Shown here: piece after piece, positions 24,113 to 28,169 of the stretch
How the letters are laid out: every line of letters starts with the position of its first letter
Position numbering within the stretch: the stretch's first letter is position 1
Source: Paramuribaculum sp.
Lineage (GTDB): Bacteria > Bacteroidota > Bacteroidia > Bacteroidales > Muribaculaceae
Reading direction: 5' to 3'
DNA: 28,169 nucleotides
Assembly: GCA_009775605.1 (NCBI GenBank)
Contig: VSPV01000017.1
Location: 1 to 28,169 of the forward strand
Notes under the pieces: model-generated
Told to the model about the DNA's origin: nothing
The model's input: only the letters and a program-made list of their open reading frames with translations
The model's database searches: none
Position numbers and translations under genes: made by a program

Positions 24113-26638
24113 ATGCGCATCTGCATTACCCTGTTTCTCGCGATAACGTCTCTTCTGGCAGCCCGGGCCGACACTTTCAGCTACAGGTTTGACGGCACGC
24201 CGCTCACCGAGGCTCTCGCCATGATAATCCGGCAGCATCCCGAAGTCAATATCAGTTTCATCTACAACGACCTCGAGACCTACCTCACATCGGCCCACGT
24301 ACATGCCGACGACCCTTATACGGCCTTGCGTCAGCTCACGGCCTTTAATCCGGTGAGGGTCATAAGCCATCGCGGGACGTACTTCGTGGAGGCTTTTCAG
24401 CAAGGACGCTACCGCTATCATGGCCGGACTGTCGACACTGCCGGGAAGCCCGTGGAAGCCGCCACCGTAATGGCTCTGGCTCCTTATGACTCAACCGTGA
24501 TAACTTACGGAATTACCGACGCCGAAGGCCGCTTCACCATTCCATGCGACCGCACCGGAGTTATTCTCAAGGCTTCGTCGCTGGGCTATCACACCACATA
24601 TTTCCGCCCTGACGGCTTATATACGGGCGATATTGTGATGCGGCCACGTCCTATCGGACTGAAAAACGTGACTGTGCAACCCGATATGGCCTATACCTCC
24701 GGCGACAAAAGCATATTTCTTCCAACCCGACGGGAGAAAAACGCTTCTCACGGCGGTGCCGATTTGCTGATGGCCATGGCTATACCTTCTATTGAGGTTG
24801 ACCCGCTCACCGGCAGCATCCGGACCATTGGCGGACAGGGCGTTGCCACTTACATAGATTTCGCTCCGGCATCGGCTGCCGACCTGGCCGACATGCGGCC
24901 GCAGGATGTGGTGCGCGTGGAGGTCTACGACTTTCCGCATGACGCGCGATTCGGCAACGACTTGCATGTGGTCAATTTCATAATGGTGAAATATGAATAC
25001 GGCGGCTACACCAAGGCGCGGGCCTTGCAGCGGTTTGTATCGCCTGAGGGAGATTATGGGCTGCATTCCAAATTCGCTTACCGGCGGATGACCTACGACC
25101 TCTCGGCCGGCCATGCTTACAGCCGTACGCGCGCCAATGGTCGATCGGCCGTGGCTGACTATGGTTTCCCGGATGGCACAGTAAACTATACGGCCGATAC
25201 CGACAGGTCGTTTTCCAGAGACCGCACGGAGTTTGTGAGCATGAGAGCCAATTATTATACGGAAAAAATTTTCGTATCGAATACGGCCGTTCTGGATTAT
25301 TTCAGCTCTCCTGATAACATCATGGACTCCCATACGCAATATTCCTCTTCGGCGTATCCGGATGGCGCGACGTCTACGCACACTACCGTCCGCAATCTCA
25401 ACGCCGGATGGAACGGAATATATAATTTCAGACTCGGACGTTCGTTTATGCTTGCCCTGCGTCCCGATGCCGCCTTTTCACGCAATCACAGTTACTATTC
25501 TTACAGCTACCATGGCGGAGAGAATGTGAATAATGTCACCGAGACCGCCTGGCGGACAACTCTCTGGACCGAACTTGAAAAGAACTTCGGGCTTCACTCG
25601 GCAAGCGTGGCCGTAAAAGGAGAGCTTCAGCGCAACAGCCTCGACTATTTCGGCACAAGTCCGGCGGCAGTCGACTACCGGTACAGATTCATAGGCTTTT
25701 TCGCGTCGGGGCGCCTAAGTTTCGGCCGCTTCTGGGCGCAGCCATCGGCCAGATTGTTCGTGACCACCACAGATTTCGGCAGCGAGCACTTCAAGGAGCT
25801 TTGTCCCGGATATTTCGTGGTGTTGGGCACTTCCTTCGGTTCACACCACCGGCTTTCAGTGGCGTCGCAGTTTTACCAGGTATCTATGCCGGTTGCCCAC
25901 AGAAGTCCCAACCTTGTGGTACGTACCCCGATACTGGCCGTGCGCGGCAATCCCGATCTGAAGGCCTATCCGGAGAGCTCGACATCTCTCCGATACGAAT
26001 GGCTTCCCTCAAATAGCTTTTCTCTGGGCACATTCGCCACTTTCGGCCACAAGAGGCGCCCTATTTACAACGTGTGGACACCTGAAACGATTGACGGACG
26101 TGAAATGATGGTTTCAAGCTATATCCGCGAGGGTGGACTTTACACACTGAATGCTGGAACATCGGCTACCCTGCGGCTGCTTGACAACTCTCTGGTGCTG
26201 CGGGCCACATTGTCAGACTATTCTGTGCGCCGCACGGGCCGTCACCGTTTCACCGACAATTTCCTGCATCCCTCGTTCCAGGCCAATTATTATACGGGCA
26301 ATTTCTATTTCAACGCCCAATACCGTTTCAGCGAGAGGAGCGCCGATATCAGCCGGCGCATGTTGCGCGTCCCCTCGCTGCTGTATCTGCGTGCCGGATG
26401 GTCACACAGCGGGCTGAACATATCTATTGAAACCACCAATCCGTTTTCGTCGGGCTGGAACAACTCATGGAGCCTTATAGAGACTGACAATTACCGGCAG
26501 ACAATGCAGACGTTCAGCTCCGATTATCACCGCCGGTTTGCATTGTCGGTGAGCTATTCGATTCCTTACGGCAAGAAGTTACGCCAGACCGACGAGCCTG
26601 GCCGTGGCAATGCCATAGAATCAGGTATCGTGCGTTGA
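24113..26638 (+). CDS. STN-domain outer-membrane receptor-like protein
   Basis: The 841-aa precursor has a signal peptide (MRICITLFLAITSLLAARA). An STN domain covers about residues 22-92 (FSYRFDGTPLTEALAMIIRQHPEVNISFIYND), a carboxypeptidase-regulatory-like domain about 97-175 (YHGRTVDTAGKPVEAATVMAL), a TonB-box-like LKNVTVQPD precedes a plug-like region (about 200-305), and an outer-membrane barrel runs to SVSYSIPYGKKLR. The STN domain is the usual contact with the anti-sigma factor, and the gene starts 4 nt after that gene. The plug end, VNFIMVKYEYGGY, departs from the usual N-F-I-T-K. No SusD homologue follows; a terminator does. The ligand is unknown. Confidence 0.83.
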   Translation: MRICITLFLAITSLLAARADTFSYRFDGTPLTEALAMIIRQHPEVNISFIYNDLETYLTSAHVHADDPYTALRQLTAFNPVRVISHRGTYFVEAFQQGRYRYHGRTVDTAGKPVEAATVMALAPYDSTVITYGITDAEGRFTIPCDRTGVILKASSLGYHTTYFRPDGLYTGDIVMRPRPIGLKNVTVQPDMAYTSGDKSIFLPTRREKNASHGGADLLMAMAIPSIEVDPLTGSIRTIGGQGVATYIDFAPASAADLADMRPQDVVRVEVYDFPHDARFGNDLHVVNFIMVKYEYGGYTKARALQRFVSPEGDYGLHSKFAYRRMTYDLSAGHAYSRTRANGRSAVADYGFPDGTVNYTADTDRSFSRDRTEFVSMRANYYTEKIFVSNTAVLDYFSSPDNIMDSHTQYSSSAYPDGATSTHTTVRNLNAGWNGIYNFRLGRSFMLALRPDAAFSRNHSYYSYSYHGGENVNNVTETAWRTTLWTELEKNFGLHSASVAVKGELQRNSLDYFGTSPAAVDYRYRFIGFFASGRLSFGRFWAQPSARLFVTTTDFGSEHFKELCPGYFVVLGTSFGSHHRLSVASQFYQVSMPVAHRSPNLVVRTPILAVRGNPDLKAYPESSTSLRYEWLPSNSFSLGTFATFGHKRRPIYNVWTPETIDGREMMVSSYIREGGLYTLNAGTSATLRLLDNSLVLRATLSDYSVRRTGRHRFTDNFLHPSFQANYYTGNFYFNAQYRFSERSADISRRMLRVPSLLYLRAGWSHSGLNISIETTNPFSSGWNNSWSLIETDNYRQTMQTFSSDYHRRFALSVSYSIPYGKKLRQTDEPGRGNAIESGIVR

Positions 26639-26664
26639 AAACTTGCCGTTATCGGCAAGTTTTT
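26639..26664 (+). terminator. Intrinsic terminator of the sigma-receptor operon
   Basis: 26639-26648 (AAACTTGCCG) pairs perfectly with 26653-26662 (CGGCAAGTTT) around a TTAT loop, ending in T residues. It begins immediately at the receptor stop codon. Confidence 0.88.
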
Positions 26665-26866
26665 GCTGTGTTGTCGGTATATTCAATCGGATTTCTTGCC
26701 GATAAATGGAGTATATATTATAACGGATGAGTTGAAGATGTTTTACTATAATGGTCTCCGCAACTGGCCGAAGATAAAAGGTTATCTTATGGATACCTGC
26801 CTGAGCGCCCAGGATAATTTCAAAATTCTGCTTGATAAATTCCGAATCAAATACAGCCGGGAGTGA
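26663..26866 (+). pseudogene. C-terminal fragment of a Fic-family-like protein
   Basis: The open frame encodes DFLPINGVYIITDELKMFYYNGLRNW, then KIKGYLMDTCLSAQDNFKILLDKFRIKYSRE. As I recall, the block F-Y-Y-x-G-L-x-x-W followed by G-Y-L-x-D-T-C-L-S-A-Q-D and a final phenylalanine-rich helix lies at the C-terminus of many Bacteroidales Fic-domain proteins, after the catalytic HPFxxGNGR motif. That motif and everything N-terminal are absent, and the frame begins inside the terminator of the previous operon with only a TTG. It is more A+T-rich than its neighbours. It may be a deletion remnant of a transferred gene; expression is unlikely. Confidence 0.45.
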
Positions 26867-26914
26867 GTGCTTCCCTTGGCAGGAACGGAGGGTTTTGAAA
26901 CAACCCTTTGGAAA

Positions 26915-27255
26915 AAATTGGCGCTCCGCGGCTATAAATCCGTGCTATGAAAACAGTCTCGCTAACTCATAAGAAAGGAACAAACGGTTTCTCTGACTTA
27001 GAAGAAGCGCAGGATGCGCGAATTTTTTACAACCGGATGCGTTAGCTTCCGGACAGGGCGTTCCAGGGAAATAAGTGAGGCAAGCTTGGGAGAAAGCGCG
27101 CCTCGCAAGATGCGTAAGCTTGGGAAATTGGCTTTGGCTCATGCTGTCGCGTGCTGCGGCATCGCGCCCTCCGGGCTCGCCGCAGAGAGAGGGGACGTGG
27201 CCCCTCGTCCCGCAGCTGACGCAGCGGGTTGTAAAGAAATCGCCGCTCCGCGGCT
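26915..27255. repeat. Non-coding block bounded by imperfect 19-bp direct repeats
   Basis: AAATTGGCGCTCCGCGGCT at 26915-26933 and AAATCGCCGCTCCGCGGCT at 27237-27255 differ at 2 of 19 positions. The interior holds degenerate repeats, such as GATGCGTTAGCTT near 27035-27050 against GATGCGTAAGCTTGGG near 27110-27125, and a second AAGCTTGGGA near 27085. Short frames occur on both strands, but none has a recognisable protein or start context. It could be a decayed mobile element or a structured RNA. Confidence 0.4.
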
Positions 27256-27289
27256 CCCCTTGCGTTCAAGGGTAGAGAGAGGTTTGAAG

Positions 27290-27423
27290 GTGTTGCAAAA
27301 ATTAAATTACCGTCCAAGTTGTAGGGATGCACGCTCGTGCATCCGTTGGTAATCAATGGGTTAAACTCGGCTGCTCCATGGAGCAGCCCTACAATTTAGA
27401 CGGTAATTTGAGTTTTGCAACAC
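27290..27423. mobile_element. MITE-like element with 37-bp terminal inverted repeats
   Basis: 27290-27326 and 27387-27423 are imperfect 37-bp inverted repeats. Each outer end reads GTGTTGCAAAA and each inner end TTGTAGGG, with AAATTACCGTC between; about five mismatches. The 60-nt centre contains two palindromes: 27326-27343 GATGCACGCTCGTGCATC and 27369-27388 GGCTGCTCCATGGAGCAGCC, the latter perfect over 20 bp. No coding capacity is present. The structure suits a non-autonomous miniature transposon or a folding REP-like repeat; no target duplication was resolved. Confidence 0.65.
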
Positions 27424-27457
27424 TTTTCCCCATAATGTCGGGCGTCGGACGAGTGCT

Positions 27458-27499
27458 AAAAAACCGGAGCGACGCTGCTTTGGTGCGGCGTCGCTCCGG
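27458..27499 (-). terminator. Intrinsic terminator of the secG operon
   Basis: On the minus strand 27488-27499 and 27464-27475 form a perfect 12-bp stem (CCGGAGCGACGC with GCGTCGCTCCGG) and a 12-nt loop, followed by six T residues (27458-27463 on the plus strand are A). It lies 26 nt beyond the secG stop. Confidence 0.9.
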
Positions 27500-27525
27500 A
27501 ATTAAATTATGACGTTTGAGAAATT

Positions 27526-27903
27526 TTATTCTGCGGGGGCTGCAGGGGCTTCGGGAGCCGGAGCCTGAGCTGCGGGAGCAGCAGGAGCCTGGGCAGCGGG
27601 AGCCTGGGTGTCGAAGTTGCCGCCTTCAACCACCTGCTGGGTGGATACGGCCTCTACACGTGAACCTACGCGCTCTGCGCCGGTGGGCATCACGAATGCG
27701 GAGAGGATGGAGAAGAGGCAGATGAGACCTGCGAGAGTCCAGGTTACTTTTTCGATGAATGAGTTGGTGCGGCGCACACCCATAATCTGGTTTGAGCCGG
27801 CGAATGATGACGAAAGGCCGCCGCCTTTTGAGCGCTGAATCAGCACGGCACCGATGAGCAGCAGAGCTGCAAGGATGGTGAGTATGATAAGGAGCGTGTA
27901 CAT
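27526..27903 (-). CDS. secG: Preprotein translocase subunit SecG
   Basis: SecG is the small membrane subunit of the SecYEG protein-export channel. The 125-aa protein has two transmembrane helices (about 2-22 and 52-73) with the conserved loop LIQRSKGGGLSSSFAGSNQIMGVRRTNSFIEKVTW between them. The C-terminal ~50 residues are an Ala/Pro/Gln-rich low-complexity tail absent from E. coli SecG. It lies 14 nt after the TPR gene on the same strand, the common Bacteroidales order. Confidence 0.94.
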   Translation of the reverse strand: MYTLLIILTILAALLLIGAVLIQRSKGGGLSSSFAGSNQIMGVRRTNSFIEKVTWTLAGLICLFSILSAFVMPTGAERVGSRVEAVSTQQVVEGGNFDTQAPAAQAPAAPAAQAPAPEAPAAPAE

Positions 27904-27917
27904 TTTTAGATGTTATA

Positions 27918-28169
27918 TTATTTGTTGTTGTATTTGCTGTTCAGGATAAGTTTCTGCAAGAAACGCAATTGGTCTGCAAAGTAAATACTTTTTTCCGGAT
28001 TTTTCAAACTTAATTGGCTTATAATTTCGTAAGCCTTGTCAAAACGTCGCTGCTTTATGTAGATTTTCGACAGACTTTCGCTAAGTGTGGAATCGGCAGG
28101 GGCTTTGGGGGTGTGGTGTTCGCGCGGTTTGGCGGGAGCGGCCTCTGGTGCCTGAGCGGGAGCCTGGGC
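27918..28169 (-). CDS. C-terminal part of a TPR-like protein upstream of secG
   Basis: Only the last 83 residues are inside the window; the 5' part lies beyond 28169. An Ala/Pro/Gln-rich linker (AQAPAQAPEAAPAKPRE) is followed by a helical end, LSESLSKIYIKQRRFDKAYEIISQL, then LKNPEKSIYFADQLRFLQKLILNSKYNNK. This is the typical tail of the tetratricopeptide protein that precedes secG in Bacteroidales, where lptE and a sigma-54 regulator are often nearby. Its function is not established. The linker composition is shared with the SecG tail. Confidence 0.75.
   Translation of the reverse strand, partial: AQAPAQAPEAAPAKPREHHTPKAPADSTLSESLSKIYIKQRRFDKAYEIISQLSLKNPEKSIYFADQLRFLQKLILNSKYNNK

Noticed and set aside
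26887..26910. Possible terminator AGGGTT-N7-AACCCT
   Set aside because: The stem is only 6 bp and no T-run follows.
26945..27356. Overlapping short frames on both strands in the repeat-rich spacer
   Set aside because: Their translations are composed of repeat and palindrome sequence with no family match or start context. The YNLDGNL peptide seen on both strands is simply the inverted repeat.
1..28169. CRISPR array, tRNA or rRNA genes
   Set aside because: I saw no regularly spaced repeats and no cloverleaf or rRNA-like stretches on either strand.

Overview
The window looks like chromosome of a gut Bacteroidales bacterium, probably close to Muribaculaceae. This rests on the gene families (GH92 mannosidase, Wzi-type capsule protein, GldE, an ECF sigma / DUF4974 / STN-receptor cassette, DUF721 beside recF, a TPR gene beside secG), on several Bacteroidota-type promoters (TAnnTTTG at about -7, TTTG-like at about -33), and on fairly high G+C coding DNA. 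The family-level placement is an inference. I see no rRNA, tRNA or CRISPR.

Positions 1-9960 are almost entirely minus-strand housekeeping genes in tightly packed operons. Operon A (reading right to left) is a KpsF-like sugar-phosphate isomerase, a PfkB-like protein lacking its catalytic motif, a TPR-like protein and ribH; the first three are joined by overlapping stop/start codons. Operon B is an N-acetylhexosamine kinase-like gene, recF, a DUF721/DciA-like gene and a thioesterase. Operon C is an XRE-S24 regulator and a periplasmic TPR protein. Operon D is gldE and a phosphopantetheinyl transferase. The promoters of C and D both carry a TTACAA-N5/6-TTGTAA palindrome in the same place relative to the -7 box.

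Positions 9960-15650 are mixed. They hold a short decayed four-helix-bundle gene, a Wzi-like gene with a small lipoprotein (minus strand), a divergent DcaP-like porin, a short-chain dehydrogenase closely resembling 7-alpha-hydroxysteroid dehydrogenase, and fmt.

Positions 15650-26665 are a plus-strand glycan and envelope-signalling region. It contains a GH92 alpha-mannosidase, a secreted beta-helix enzyme resembling GH141, an outer-membrane beta-barrel protein with two N-terminal Ig-like regulatory domains, then a compact cassette of ECF sigma factor, a short membrane anti-sigma-like protein with a DUF4974 domain but no visible FecR core, and an STN-bearing outer-membrane receptor paralogous to the upstream barrel. 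No SusD-like gene is present. Strong intrinsic terminators separate the blocks.

Positions 26665-27525 are an accessory, mostly non-coding stretch: a fragment of a Fic-type gene, a ~300-base unexplained block bounded by an imperfect 19-bp direct repeat, and a 134-bp miniature element with 37-bp imperfect terminal inverted repeats and two internal palindromes. The window ends with secG and the 3' end of its usual TPR neighbour, both on the minus strand.
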